64,000 nt of DNA from Epiperipatus broadwayi (GCA_028023455.1 JAQFVV010012434.1:3730928-3794927), one strand, 5' to 3'; shown: positions 49,680-62,264, numbered from the stretch's first letter. Notes: generated from the letters alone by a model not told the origin. Program-made: numbers and translations.

Positions 49680-50289
49680 TGATAAACAAAAATGCAAGTT
49701 AAAAAACTTGCTAACGCTTGTATTTATGTCCACAGATGGCGTCCTACCAAGACTGCCAATCAAGCGTGTTTTGTTTACATAAACGTCAGAGTAACTAGTA
49801 TTCACTATCTCTAACTATAATTCCACTTTCAGATCATGATTTCAAGCTATTTGCTATCGTCAGTGAAAGACAGGAATAAAGAAACTAGATCTGAATACAA
49901 ACTCTGAGCGTTTATGAAACAATTTCTATTCAGCTTGCAAGCGTGAATTTTTTAGACACGTAATGTCTTCAAACTCAGCATAGCAAACCAGATAGCTACA
50001 TGGGTCTGAGATCAGACCCATGTAGCTATCTGGTTTGCTATGCTGAGTTTGAAGACATTACGTGTCTAAAAAATTCACGCTTGCAAGCTGAATAGAAATT
50101 GTTTCATAAACGCTCAGAGTTTGTATTCAGATCTAGTTTCTTTATTCCTGTCTTTCACTGACGATAGCAAATAGCTTGAAATCATGATCTGAAAGTGGAA
50201 TTATAGTTAGAGATAGTGAATACTAGTTACTCTGACGTTTATGTAAACAAAACACGCTTGATTGGCAGTCTTGGTAGGACGCCATCTGT

Positions 50290-50325
<36 letters not shown>
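49680..50325. repeat. Foldback family F, copy 2 (perfect 280-base palindrome)
   Basis: Arms 49730-50009 and 50012-50291 are perfect reverse complements over 280 bases by reading, with a 2-base loop (ga at 50010-50011). The left side has about 50 further family bases (gataaacaaaaatgcaag) that are not mirrored; TA repeats flank both sides (about 49662-49680 and 50292-50324). The frame at 49503-49805 crosses it and has no meaning. Confidence 0.95.
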
Positions 50326-50326
<1 letters not shown>

Positions 50327-50670
50327 TCAGAATAATTTGAGTTTAAATGAAAGAATAAAGATATATAAAACATAACGGTAGGGTTAGAAATAAATATTTT
50401 AGTTCTGCTTTATATATCCATAAAAAAGATACAAACCACATTATTAATTTTTGTCTTCTTTGAGAGAAATGAAATAAAAAAAAAGAATTAAAAAATCTTT
50501 ATTATTAAAAATTTATGATTCTAAAGCAATTAACTTATTTAAAAATTAATATTAAGGATGTATGGGATGTAAATGGATATGGGTAATGTTTAGTATAAAT
50601 ATGTTATTATTCTGTATTACTTTACACTTGAGATGTCTGATTGTAACAATAAAATCATTGGTTGTGTTTT

Positions 50671-50950
50671 AAAAATTATTTTTTTTGGCTATATCTAGAA
50701 TAATATAATATCATTTATACCTTCATTAATCATTTTTTATGCTGAAATTAAATAAAATTTATTTCTATATATTTTATTACAGTTGTCAGAAGAAATTAAT
50801 ACACTAAGGATCAAAAATAACAAGAAAAAAATATTTGAATGTAAATGAATATAGAATTATGGATATATGTACTACTCATATGGTCATATATATTTGAATG
50901 TTGCAGTTCTGATGAAGACTGTTGGATTGATTATAAAAAGTCTAAAGGAA
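50671..50950 (+). ncRNA. PLE 3' end with hammerhead-like CTGATGA
   Basis: CTGATGA at 50909-50915 followed by AGACTG, as in the other PLE ends here; the second half (ATAAA for GAAA) is degraded. The rest of the stretch is AT-rich without signal. Confidence 0.3.
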
Positions 50951-51067
50951 TACAATTTATTTGAATGCATTGTAAAAAGTGATTAATCAAGATGTAAATA
51001 GTATTATATAGATGCATCAATGCATGAAAAACAATGAGCTTAAAGGAATTAGAATCTGTAATAATAT

Positions 51068-51418
51068 ATAGGGTATATGAGTACAGACTTTCACACTAAC
51101 CATCACTCTCCACTCTATTTCATAACACTGATACACTTGAACACATATATGTCAAAAAGATAAATAATCACCAATATATGTATTTCATGCTAAACCAGCA
51201 ATCATCAGTTGGTCCAGATTATCATCTCTACACATATATGCAATAAGTGCTCAGATATATATTAAAATAGCCAATCTTCATACTTTAATGGTCAGACTTT
51301 AATCCATTCCACACTCCAACTCTTCAACTGTCCATCCAATTGAAAATCTGTTGATGGAATGCTTAAAGGCCACCCTGAGGCTGAAATTCTCATCACACCC
51401 ATGTTGACCTAAAGTCAA
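51068..51418 (-). repeat. Repeat family R1, copy f
   Basis: Minus-strand copy with catgctaaaccagcaatcat, cagttggtccagattatc, agtgctcagatatatatt and a cacccatgttgacctaaagt end. About 350 bases. Confidence 0.75.
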
Positions 51419-52561
51419 TGAATTGTTAATTGGATATAAAAATATAATAAAAAGTAGGAAAATTTTTCTGCATCATTAATGCAGTAAATGTAAAGAAAAT
51501 GACATTACCCACTAAAGTTATTAGTTAATTACTAATTTTACATTCCCTCCCTGTTCTATTTTAAAAAGCAATTACACATTTGCTGATCAATAATTAGGTG
51601 GATAATTTAAAAAAGCCATGAGACAACTATCTGAGAAAAAATTATAAGCTTTGTTGTAAACTCTTATCTAACAGAAAAAAATCTTAAGTTTTATCTAGAT
51701 TTTTTTTTTTGTTATGGGAAGCATAGGAAGATATGCCAATCATTATACTGTTATGATAAAAAAACCTTTAATATATATATATATGTATAGAACACCACCA
51801 TAGTGCCACCCTTTCACATTCTAAAAAAAAAAAATAGAAAAATACATTTTCCCCAAGTGCTTTCACAAGAAAAACTTCAAAATATGGCTTTAGTCATTTA
51901 ATGTGTTTGGTAAACATTTCATATGTTTTATTCATTTATTTATATAAAATAAATCTGTAGATTAAAACACATGCTAAAACAAAATAAATTTGTTTAAAAA
52001 CATAATTTTTGAAACAATAAAATTAAATAATAACTTAAAACAAAAATATTTATTTACAAAATTTGACATTTTCTCTTTCGAAGTCTCCATATTACTTTTT
52101 GGAATATCCTGCAAAATTGCTAGTAAAGATAGAAAATATCTGCAAATATGATCATTTTTAAATAACTAAGTATTTTATCATAATTAAAAGAATCTCTGCA
52201 CCAACACCTCCACACAATGCCATAAAAACATTGCACTGCTTTCCTCTTCTCTTCAGGCCAGCTCTGAAATTTATATAAATAATTGTACTTCTAGTTTACT
52301 TACTTAAAAATATCTGCAGCCAGAGTATGATTCTTTGGACTGCTCTGTGAGTTTTGTCTCACATAGTGAGGAGAAAGGAGAGTGCAGCATGTCTCTTTCT
52401 AAAGTAAAATAATTGTAAAAGCTGACATAATTCAGACTTCTTAACCAATATTAGATCAATTTTAACTGGCATGTCAATCATTCATTAAAAATACTTAAAA
52501 AGGTTATAGTTATTCAATAATATTTGAAATACAGGCACTCTTCATATACTTGGAGCCTAAT
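51419..52561. other. AT-rich DNA
   Basis: Short TA and A runs only; no gene found. Confidence 0.4.
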
Positions 52562-52850
52562 TGTAAATATAGGGGATTTGAACTCAGAATTTCAAGCACC
52601 TTTCAACTATCCACACTATCTTATACCACTGATACACATTATCACAGACATGTAGAAAAGATCAATAATCAGCAATATACATATTTCATGCTGAACCAGC
52701 ACTCATCAGTTGATCTAGGTTATCATGTCTCACACACACATATATAATCACTGCTCAGTTTATATTAAGATAACAAATCTTCATATTTTAATGGACAGGC
52801 TTCAATCTACTTCAACCTCCAACTTTTAAGCCATCAATATAATTGAAAAT
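52562..52850 (-). repeat. Repeat family R1, copy g
   Basis: Minus-strand copy beginning ggggatttgaactcagaat; contains gctgaaccagcactcatcag and aatggacaggcttcaatct. The frame at 52550-52747 is this repeat. Confidence 0.75.
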
Positions 52851-53265
52851 CACTATTATTTAATTTTTTATGTGTGTGTTATACTACTATTAATAATTAT
52901 AATTTATTATTTTAAGCATATAAATATTCAGACATATATATAATTTTATATATATATATAGTCCAATATTTTAAATTTTTATACTTTTATTGCTTATTGA
53001 TGTAACTTTTATATTTCATTAAGACTACTAAAGTAAGTCAATTTTAAATAACATGATTAATATACGTCTTTTATTTCATTAAAACATCTTTATGAAAATA
53101 GTACTGTTATTTTTAAAATCTATTAGTTACTTTTAACTCAGAACCTCTCACAAAAACTTGTTTATGTTTTCTATTAACAAAACAGTTTTCTTCAATAATA
53201 AAATATTTATACTACTTTATTATTTAATTTTTTAATGCTTAATTAATAGTTATATATATATATAT
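52851..53265. other. AT-rich DNA
   Basis: No feature recognised. Confidence 0.4.
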
Positions 53266-53305
53266 ATAATTGAAATAATATTTTTAAAAATATTATTTCA
53301 ATTAT
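53266..53305. repeat. 40-base perfect palindrome
   Basis: Perfect self-complement centred at 53285/53286 (aaataatattttt and its mirror), next to a TA run. Confidence 0.85.
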
Positions 53306-53349
53306 AATTACAATATTGTTTTTAATTAACAGATATTTTATTTATTTTA

Positions 53350-53680
53350 TATATATGATAAACAAAACAAGTTAAACATTTCATAACTTGCTATAGCTTG
53401 CATTTAATGAATCACTAGATGAAGCTTTACCAATAGCCCACAATCAAGCTTTGTTTACACAAATGCTGAGAGAGATAGAATTCAATATCTCTTTCAAATT
53501 GTCTCCAACCTTTAATCCATGGTTTCGAGCTAGTTGGCTCAAGTCAGTCAATGATAGGAAGATCAGAAACTAGATCTATACACCAACTCTTCTAATCAGC
53601 ATTTATGAAACACTTTTCTATCAGCCTGAAAGCATGAATTTTTCTGATATGTAAATATCTTCAAATCCAGTATTATATAG
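53350..53680 (+). repeat. Foldback family F, copy 3 (unfolded)
   Basis: Starts after a TA run with gataaacaaaacaagtt and follows the order of copy 2's left side and arm (acttgctatagcttg, gctttaccaat, caatcaagc, tttgtttac, agaaactagatct, atgaaacactttt, agcatgaattttt). It lacks the mirrored second half. It is diverged from copy 2 but colinear, so it shows the family in its unfolded form, about 330 bases. Confidence 0.75.
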
Positions 53681-54419
53681 TTCAATATTTAGGAATTTAC
53701 CCAGGATTTATTTAAGGGAAAAAATTTTAAATTTTCTTACATAGATTGCTTATTCAATAAATTTTAGAAACCATTAAAACACCTTGTACTTTATTTTGTT
53801 TATTCATATGTTATGTTGGTTAACTATTAAAAAAAATAATCAAACATTCAATTTGTTTTATTAGATACATTTTTTAGACATTTCAATAGTGCAATCTGCA
53901 TTACATTATCATAAAATGTATTAAGAATTAAATATTTTGATATGCAATAATATTATTTTAAAAATTATATTTTTTACTCATTCTGTTTTCCTTAGATGTG
54001 GACCATAGTGTGAGTAATGGATCAATTACGAGTTTTTAGTTAGAGAACGAACCTGAATTCTCATCTAAGAAAAAACTGTTTAGTAAAGCAAGTAAAAATG
54101 TAATATGCCATTATAAAGATATTGTTATTATAAATAGAAAAGGCTATTTGGAAAAATTTATAAAAAGATAATATGGCATAGTAATAAAAAAAAAAAAACA
54201 AGATTTTATTAAAACAATTTTGCACAAGACAACAACAGAATCGATCATAAAACCCCTTATTCCACTGTCAATCAATTCACCACTACTCTAAACTATAAAA
54301 GACATATAAATTTTGTAAAATATCATTGATAAAAATATTTTATCACATAATCACTGGAATTATGAGATATTTTAAAAATAATTTTGTTTACAATAAATTA
54401 TTAATAGTAATATTTATTT
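53681..54419. other. AT-rich DNA
   Basis: No feature recognised. Confidence 0.4.
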
Positions 54420-54500
54420 ATATTGAAGCAGTCAGATCTGAGTTCGATCCTAGCTTCATGACATCTAGCCATAAGCCCACTTCAAACCCTAGTACTAACC
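54420..54500 (+). repeat. tRNA-like SINE fragment
   Basis: gagttcgatcctagcttcat (54440-54459) is a B-box-like word in a GC-richer patch. Only this 3' portion is recognisable; the 144-codon frame spanning it (54326-54760) has no motif and I do not call it a gene. Confidence 0.35.
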
Positions 54501-54795
54501 TTAAATTTCTGATGCAAAGAGGCTTTATACGGTCAATCCATGCCAGTTTTCTTAAAGAAAAACTATTTTATAAATGTGTATTAAAATTAATTTATTTAAA
54601 GTTTAAATTAATCGATGCTATTAATAAATTCATGATAAAATTATTCATGAATTTATATATATTACAACTGCATGGATTGTGTGTATATATTTATAAATAT
54701 TTAAATATATATAATTGTTTGAAAGTTTCATTGCATTGGGAATGTTTGATTTTACTTTAAATAATTTGTTAAAATTTTAGTGATTAAAAGCTACA

Positions 54796-54985
54796 TTCTT
54801 TCGATAAGCTTTCAAATTTTCCCTTTCCAAAACAATGGGTAAAGTTTTATTAATTAAAAAAAAAGATAAGTATTTAAAATGTAAGGATTTTCTAATTAAA
54901 ATCATTTCTCTGATTTTAAGAATTCATTTTCTAATTAGAAAATGAATTCAAGTTAATGAGTTTGAAAGCCTTATCGAAGGAATAT
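54796..54985. repeat. Foldback with 30-base perfect palindromic centre
   Basis: Centre 54920-54949 is a perfect palindrome (gaattcattttctaa and its mirror). Outer words ttcgataagctttcaaa (about 54800) and tttgaaagccttatcgaa (54961) also mirror each other, so a longer decayed foldback surrounds it. Confidence 0.65.
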
Positions 54986-55946
54986 ATCTAAAAACAACTA
55001 GTAAATTTTGTAACATTGATAATGAAAGAAGTGCTAGCCTGAAGGCATCAGAGGACAGTATAAATGGCCCAGAAAAGTTTGGAGAAGGAAGAAGCCATCT
55101 TTGTTGTAGAGAAGTGCCATTAAATTCTGTGCATTTTAAAATCATGAATTCAAAGTGTTTCTATCATGGTGAGGGGCTAAAATGTCAGGAATCTGGCTAC
55201 TGTGCCTGGAGTTCCCTGAAAATCTTCAATGAAGTTGCTAAACCTTTTTCTGGATCAATCATGCTGCTGAAATCATGAAACATCAATCAAAATGCTGTTC
55301 ACATAATTGACCAAATGCGTGCCTATGTTTTACCAACTCAGATGTGTAAACTAAGGAACCAGCCCCGGAAGAAATGGTAATATATTTCCATAATGAATCA
55401 TAACTTTCTGGCAAGTTTTCTGAACTTTACACTCCCTTTAAGAGCTCTTTTCATTCTTTAATGTAAATCTGTACAAAACCTTCTTTTATTTATGCTTTTT
55501 AAATTCATAGTAATTTTCTCAACCTCTAGTCTTTAACTTTCCTTTTTTACAATGGTGGTTCATTTATTATATTATATATATTTATTGTGTGATTTATTAA
55601 TGTTGTTTATTTTTAATTATATGCCAATAATCCTTCGACTCAATGTATAATATTAATTCTGATAGTAATTCTCTCCCATTAGAACTAAATCTATACGTTC
55701 TATTAATCATCGAGTCAAAAGAAATTATTAAATGTTTACTATTTTTATAATTGGCTAATAATAAATTATTAGCTCCATTTCTAATCTATGCCCCAACTAT
55801 TTTCTTGTTTCACCAATATTTATTTACTCATATATAATGTTAAAATATTTTGCAAAAGAGGGCCAATAAAGGAATCAACTAAATATACTGTATTCTAATT
55901 CTAATTTCTGTTACTTTCTATTATGATTCAGGGAGGGTATGATGTT
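54986..55946. other. Locally GC-richer DNA of unknown nature
   Basis: 55020-55380 is richer in G+C than the neighbourhood and has a short open frame with coding-like composition (cysteine- and serine-containing), but no motif. It may be an old repeat or a fragment of an exon. The remainder is AT-rich without signal. Confidence 0.3.
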
Positions 55947-56512
55947 TGGGGCATAATTAATATAATTTTATAAATACTTTAAAATAGTTTTAGTTAAAAG
56001 CTCGTTTGACTTTAATTAATTTGATCAAGTCATCACGTAGAGCATTCTATAATAAATCGGGTTTTATTATTCAAACAATGACTATCAAGTCATCATCTTC
56101 GAACATTGCTGATGTAGGGCAATCTTCCACTCCATAGGCTTGTTGGGGGTAATATTACTGTTATTTTAAATTATAGAGGAAGAAAGCACTTCCTCCCCCG
56201 CTTATATTATATTCGGAACACCAAAGGTTTGTAGTTATAACTCAGCCTGGCTTTCCCCGTGTTCCACGTCTCGTTAAAGGGCAGTAAGACTTGTTAAATA
56301 CAAGCTGCCATACTACTTAAACCACCGACCAGTGATTATCTCTCTTGTTCATTTTATAGCTCATAATTAGTCAGCACCATTACCTCTCTGTTCCAGTAAA
56401 GCCCACTCTTATGCTCGTAATTCATGATGAAGTGATTTCAATTAAAGTCAAACAAATTCTCAGTTATCTCAAATTAAATAAGTTTTCTAATAAAGATTAA
56501 AGTTATGCCCTA
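55947..56512. repeat. Terminal-inverted-repeat element (MITE-like)
   Basis: Imperfect arms of about 90-100 bases, 55949-56042 and 56412-56511, face each other: gggcataa...gtttgactttaatt...aagtcatcac against atgaagtgatttcaattaaa...gtcaaac...ttatgccc. The interior (about 370 bases) is GC-richer and non-coding. No convincing target-site duplication. Confidence 0.55.
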
Positions 56513-57139
56513 AATACCTATCTTGCTCTTCATGAATGGATTTGCAAATGTGAAAATAAATCTCACATTCTTCTGTATAAAATAAGAATCATAATTTCCG
56601 TCACCACTGAATATCTTTATCTGCCTTTATTTTTTTGTTGGGGGCATAGACAGATAGAATTCCATAATATTGCATAATACTCATTGGCATATAATAGGAA
56701 CTGCCACTCTTATTATAATTATAAACTCTGTTTAAGGCTAGAGATGATCAATATAATCATCATTTAAAATTGAACAAAACCATTACTATTATTATTAAAA
56801 TATTTTATTAACACACTTGGTTTCTTAAGTCTTTTATTCAATAATTATTTAATGTTAAGGCTCGCTGTCTGTGTTGGCAACCCAAACATATACATATGAT
56901 TCGATTTAAAAATTATCTTTAGTTAATTTATTATCCGATATTAGTGTCAGCTCAGGGGTCTCTAATCCTCACCAACCATTGAGATAGTTTCTTGGCGCAT
57001 AGCACTGTGCTGTCGATTTAGATCATCCATTGATCTGAGCTGGTGAGTTGGGTTTGAATTCAGTTTGGTTCAGCTGAGTTTGGATCCGACTTGCAGTTTA
57101 GGTGGTGGACGTTTTCGACCAGTACAATATATAAATTAG
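56513..57139. other. Mixed DNA with a GC-richer patch
   Basis: 56940-57125 is GC-richer, with gagttgggtttgaattcagt and repeated ctgag words; tRNA-like boxes are suggested but not firm. Confidence 0.3.
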
Positions 57140-57620
57140 AATATTTAAATAAAAGTGATTGGGAAATCTAAATATTTTTATTTACATATATATTTTATTA
57201 ATTATAGTGCCTAAAGAGTGCTGGTCTGTTTGGTTTAGTTCAATGGTAGATTACATATGTAATATGTTTTGAGATTCAAGTAATTATCACAACACATCTA
57301 AAAAAGAAGTATTCCACTTATATTAAAATAAAAAACATTTACAATCAGAATATATGCTTCTAACAATAAAGTGATTTGGAAATCCAAATATTTAGATATA
57401 AGTTTTATTAATTATTATGACAAAATGGCATTAGCCTCTTCAGTTTAGTACAGTGATAAAAGTATATATGTAGTATATTTTGAACTGGAACCTCAAAATT
57501 AGAGGATCAGGCAATTGTCACAATAAGTTAAAGTAAATAAAAAATATTTATATTCAGAATGTTATTAAAAAATGCAAACATTTTCATTAACATGTACATT
57601 TTATTAATTATCTTGGCATC
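57140..57620 (+). repeat. tRNA-like short repeat family R2, tandem units
   Basis: A unit of about 200 bases occurs about twice and starts a third time: an aagtgattgggaaatctaaat or aagtgatttggaaatccaaa word (57152, 57370), ttttattaatta, an A-box-like gtttagttcaatggtaga (57233; decayed near 57446), a tttgagattcaag or tttgaactgga word, then attgtcaca. Consistent with a tRNA-derived SINE in tandem. Confidence 0.65.
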
Positions 57621-58889
57621 TTGGCCCCCCCTGTGATGAAGCACCTTTATGCCCCACACAAACTCCTAACCTGCATATGGTAGCTCTGTATATATATATA
57701 TATATATCAAAAGGTTTGTTATATCAAAAGGTTTGTTACTCAAGCTATGGGATTGCCAAGAGGCTGGCTAATCATTACGTTGCAATAACAAATTCAAACA
57801 GCATATCTATTTAATACTGTATGAGTAAAAATAATTGTACTCTAAATCATTTTAATTAAATTACACACATATATATATAAGCATCGGGAAATAATTATAA
57901 AATAATTAATTTGGTTGTTAGATGTTTTGAAATGTATCTTGGTTGGTTGGCCCATTTTTATTTTTATTTTAGATTTGTGACATGTATAGGCTGGTTTGTT
58001 CTATTGTTATAAAGATTTCAGTTTACATGCAATTTAACTTATGCCAGTTTGTTGTGCAGGTATATTTATATTTGCTTTTTTAAAAATAAACAGCATATCC
58101 TCACACTTTAAATTTCAATTCATTTTTAAATACAATATTGGAAATATTCTGTTATTCTATTATTCTATTTTTTACTATGCAATGAATTGATTAAAAAGCT
58201 GAATGTTAATTTTCCATACATTCGCATGCATACCCAATTTATATTGCTATAGACAAAATGTCCAGGCATAAATGATTCAATTCCAATTCATTATTTTCTG
58301 AATAATGTCATGGTCATGAAGGATTAGGCAACTAGAGAGTTAAACACTTTTAATAGATAAACTTGAATTTAATCATGCTGGTTACAATAAATCTTTTTAT
58401 TTTTTTATTCAATATCATAAATTTTATTAAAACATTAATTAAAATTTATTTATAAATTGCAAAAAAAATTAAATTTACCACTTCATTAGATTTTAATACA
58501 ATGTGAACACATCACTGAAAAAAATCATTCCTCAATAATGTATTTACATTTCATAATTAAAAAGTTTTGTTAATATCAAGGTAAAAATCTTTACTCAGTA
58601 AATTTCATCAGATTAATTATAAAATCAATCAGCTAAGACCCTGCTGTCACTCCATTTCATTGTCCATAGTGTCCAGCTTCCCTACACTCCATTAGTTGCA
58701 GCCAGACAAGGGTAGATAATACTCCTTTGTCAGATTTCATTGTCTGTTAGCCTTAAGAACAGCTGACTCTCCCAATTTCCATGTGATAGAAAACTGAGCA
58801 CACCGAGTTTGCCTGATTTTGAGAGGCACGCCTTTCCATATTGTTCATCTTTTCTCAGACCTACAAATCTCAACATTAAGAGGGTAACT
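57621..58889. other. AT-rich DNA
   Basis: A TA run (57689-57706) with a caaaaggtttgtta duplication beside it. 58630-58870 is GC-richer without recognisable feature. Confidence 0.35.
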
Positions 58890-59084
58890 CTAACAATGAT
58901 AAATTGTCTTCCTCAATAATAGTGATGCAACTTTTATTTTGTTTCTCCGGCCTATTTCTTCTTGAGCTTCAGTTTCTCTTTCAATAACCCTATCATGGTT
59001 TATTGGTGGTGGCATTTGTCTTATCAGCGATAAATTTAAATTTCTTTTGGATAATGCAACTTTCCGTAACTTTGATTTTATCAT
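58890..59084 (-). CDS. Possible 64-codon ORF, unknown
   Basis: From the first ATG (59084) to 58890. The product is basic and helical (MIKSKLRKVALSKRNLNL, then PPPINHDRVIERETEAQEEI and RRNKIK). Composition is more protein-like than other frames nearby, but no family is recognised and no promoter or splice signal is supportable. It could be a lone exon or chance. Confidence 0.22.
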   Translation of the reverse strand: MIKSKLRKVALSKRNLNLSLIRQMPPPINHDRVIERETEAQEEIGRRNKIKVASLLLRKTIYHC

Positions 59085-60709
59085 TTTTACACTATCGCTT
59101 GCCAATTACTTTTCTATTTGCATTTATTACCGTATACTGAAATTGGAAACCGATCATTTAATTTATTCATACATTTATAATTAAGAAAGCAAATAAATAT
59201 ATTTAGATTACAAATGTAATCGTAATAATTTATTAAAACAGATTAAAAATGTCGAAATAATATTAAATTGTGATTTAAACATTTTTAACACGTGGAAATA
59301 CTTAAGTTTAGTAGATATCAAAATATTTTAAAGGTTCAACAAAACTTATTACCGTAAATAAGGCTGATTATAATAGTACAATGGCGAGCAATCATTTAAA
59401 CTCATCGAACTATTACACTATAATCAGCCATCAAACGAAAGATAGAGGCTGCTACACAGATTACTTTCTTCACTTATATCTATTACTAGCTCTCCTTTTT
59501 AAAACCTCATATCAAACTCTATCTATAAGCATCCATAAACATTACACGTATCGAACATATTTCGTGATCAGTCATACATATACTATAATTCATTAAAAAT
59601 GTAAGATATTACTTTTATGGTAATACCTATAAATCATATTAACATTACTTTTTTAAAAAAAAAAATACGTTTATAAATGTAGTATGTATTGCTTTTTAAA
59701 ATAAGTTTTTTTAAAAACTCTTTGAACCAAGGACTTTTTCGTAATTCATAGTTCATTCATAATAGAAAGCAATAATAAAAAATGATTTGAACATGTTATT
59801 ATAATTCACAAGTCAGATTTCTGAATAATCACTTTAACAAACTTGTAAATTGTATATATTTAATAACTGTGATTTATTTATTTACAGAAAATTATTAAAA
59901 TTATGAGAATATATATATATAACAAAAATGATTAATAAAAAAAAATTGAATGATTCAGTTTTCATGAGTTCAGAAAAGGTTTGAGCACTCAAAGCAATGT
60001 AGCTGGACTGTGATCCATTACATCTTAAACTCAAGAATTATTAATTCATACAATGCAAAGGAATTAATATTTATTCTCTTTTGAAGAACTATTAAGTAAG
60101 CTCTTGCTCTCTAGTAAGCTATTTAAAGACGTTTATTTTTTTAAATCAGTTTTATTTAAAAAAGAACAACAATTAGTATTTAGATTGTAGAATCTGTTAA
60201 ATTAATTTTCAAAAATAAATTGAAGAGGATCTTGTCATATTTTAATCCAAACAATGTTTCTGGTATTTGTTATGCAGAATGCTATTGTCTGTAGACTAAA
60301 ATTGACCTTCTTTATTATTTTGACTGAGGTAAGAATATAAATCCCATTTCACATTGAGAAGCATTATAAAGAAAATCATATTCTCATTCGTTCATATTAG
60401 CATAAAACAAGAATTTCTAACTTCTTGAAAATAAAAAATGGCTATATTTCTCAAACTTCATTATGCAGTAAAATGAATAAAAAGTTTATTAATTTGCACC
60501 GAGCATAAATAAAAATATTACATGCAACCAGGGTTACCATGTATGAACATTCAGGTTATGCAGGGCAGAAAGGCACTTCATTATGGGGATACTAAAACAC
60601 TAAGATAATTAATAAAATGTATATATAAGTAAAAATGTTTCCATTTTTGAATCATTTTAGTGTTAGACATATATTCTGGGTATATTTCTTTTTTAAATAT
60701 TAGAGGAAT
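59085..60709. other. AT-rich DNA
   Basis: Small inverted words ggctgattataatagt (59362) and actataatcagcc (59419). The plus-strand frame at 59381-59596 has no motif. No gene supported. Confidence 0.4.
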
Positions 60710-61115
60710 AATTTTTTTACTTAAACTTATTGTGACAATTGCCTGGGCCTCAAATTTCAAGTCTTAGTTTGAAATGTACTGTATATACTCTTGTTATTAA
60801 GCTAAACTGATTAGGCTGACATTATTTTGGCACAATAATTAATAAAACTTTATGTAATTTTTTAGATTTCTAAATCACTTTATTGTTAGAAACTGACTCT
60901 GGTTGTAAATATGTTTTATTTACATAAAAAAAGGAATACTGCTTTATTTAAACTTATTGTGACAATTTATCAATCCTTGAAATATATTTTATATATACTC
61001 CACTATTGCACAAAACCAAATGAGCTGCTACTCCTTTGTCACTATAACCAATAAAATTTATATGAAAATGTTTAGATTTTCCAATTATGTTTATTTAAAT
61101 ATCCTAATTTATATA
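60710..61115 (-). repeat. tRNA-like short repeat family R2, inverted tandem units
   Basis: Minus-strand counterpart of 57140-57620, again about two units: ttattgtgacaatt at 60729 and 60956, aataaaactttat or ataaaatttatat, and gatttctaaatcacttt or gattttccaatta. The A-box-like part is weaker. Confidence 0.6.
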
Positions 61116-62264
61116 AAAAATGTAATATATTATTATAAATAATAAAACATTTTAAAAATATTGTCTCATAGTACATGAATTCTGCATGTGATGTAATTAT
61201 GTTTATCTATGATATTTTACAGAGTTTAAATATCTTATTCAGTTTAGAGTACTGATAGAGTGGCTGAGTCTGGGATGTGAAGTCGTACTATCGATTCTGA
61301 TGCTGTCTTATTGAAAACTTTTTAAATAACAATGTTATCCTTCTCTTTTTTTATTATGCCATATTATTTTTTACACGTTTTGCTAAATAGATTTTCTCAT
61401 TTTTAATAACAGTAATATCTTTTTATATGCTGTATAATCTTTTTAGATGTTTTATTAAAAGTTGCTTCTTGTATGTGGACTTGAGTTTGTTCTTTAGCTA
61501 AAAACTCATAATTATTCCATAATCCACACACAATCCAAATCTAAGAAAAACAGAATGAGTAAAAACATATTTTTAAAAAAATGTTATAGCATGCCAAAAT
61601 ATTTAATTCTTAACAAATTTCATGGTAATGATATTTGTTTTGCAAACTCCTACATGATTTCACTATTGACAAATCTAAGAAATATACCTGCTGGAACAAA
61701 ATAACCTATGAATAAATAAAATAAAGGGCAAAGCAGTTTAATTGCTTCTAAAAATGTATTGAATAAACAATCTAATTATGAAAATTTAAAATTTCTTCTC
61801 TTAAATAAATCCTGGCTAAATTTCTAATTGTTTAACTATATAATAAAGTATAATATATATAATAAAACTTAGTTATTAATGAGTATTAAAAATAAAATAA
61901 TATAGAAATATAAATATTTTATCATTAAATAAAAACAAGTGGAATTATTTTTGTTAATAAAAACATAACAAGTTACGTGTGAGAGAGATTCTCAATTAAA
62001 AGTAACTAATGGATTTTTTTTAAAATAATTTTTTAACAAAAAGGTGCTAACGGAATGTAAGAGTTATAGCAACTGTGTTATTTAAAATTGACCTAATTTG
62101 GTGCTTCTAATAAAATACAAAGGTTATATCAATAAACAATATAAGCATAAAAATTTAAAATATTGAACTATATATTTAATAAATTATAATTATTAATAGT
62201 GAAAATAAAATAATAATGTAAATATTTTATTGTTGAAGGAAAATAATTTTAATAGAAAATGTAA
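61116..62264. other. AT-rich DNA
   Basis: A possible tRNA-like patch at 61240-61310 (gagtggctgagtctgggatg, tatcgattctga). Otherwise nothing recognised. Confidence 0.35.

Larger units (their letters stand above)
48079..50670 (+). mobile_element. Penelope-like element with inverted terminal arms
   Basis: Arms of about 350 bases, 48079-48429 and 50326-50670, are imperfect inverted repeats (aaaacacaaccaatgg faces ccattgattttattgttac-type DNA at the far end, and ctctgac faces gtcagaat at the inner end). Between them lies a decayed PLE RT on the plus strand and then foldback copy 2. A CTGATGA word with PLE-like context follows at 50909. Together with the element at 35.3-38.6 kb this is the second PLE here with inverted arms. 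Confidence 0.7.
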
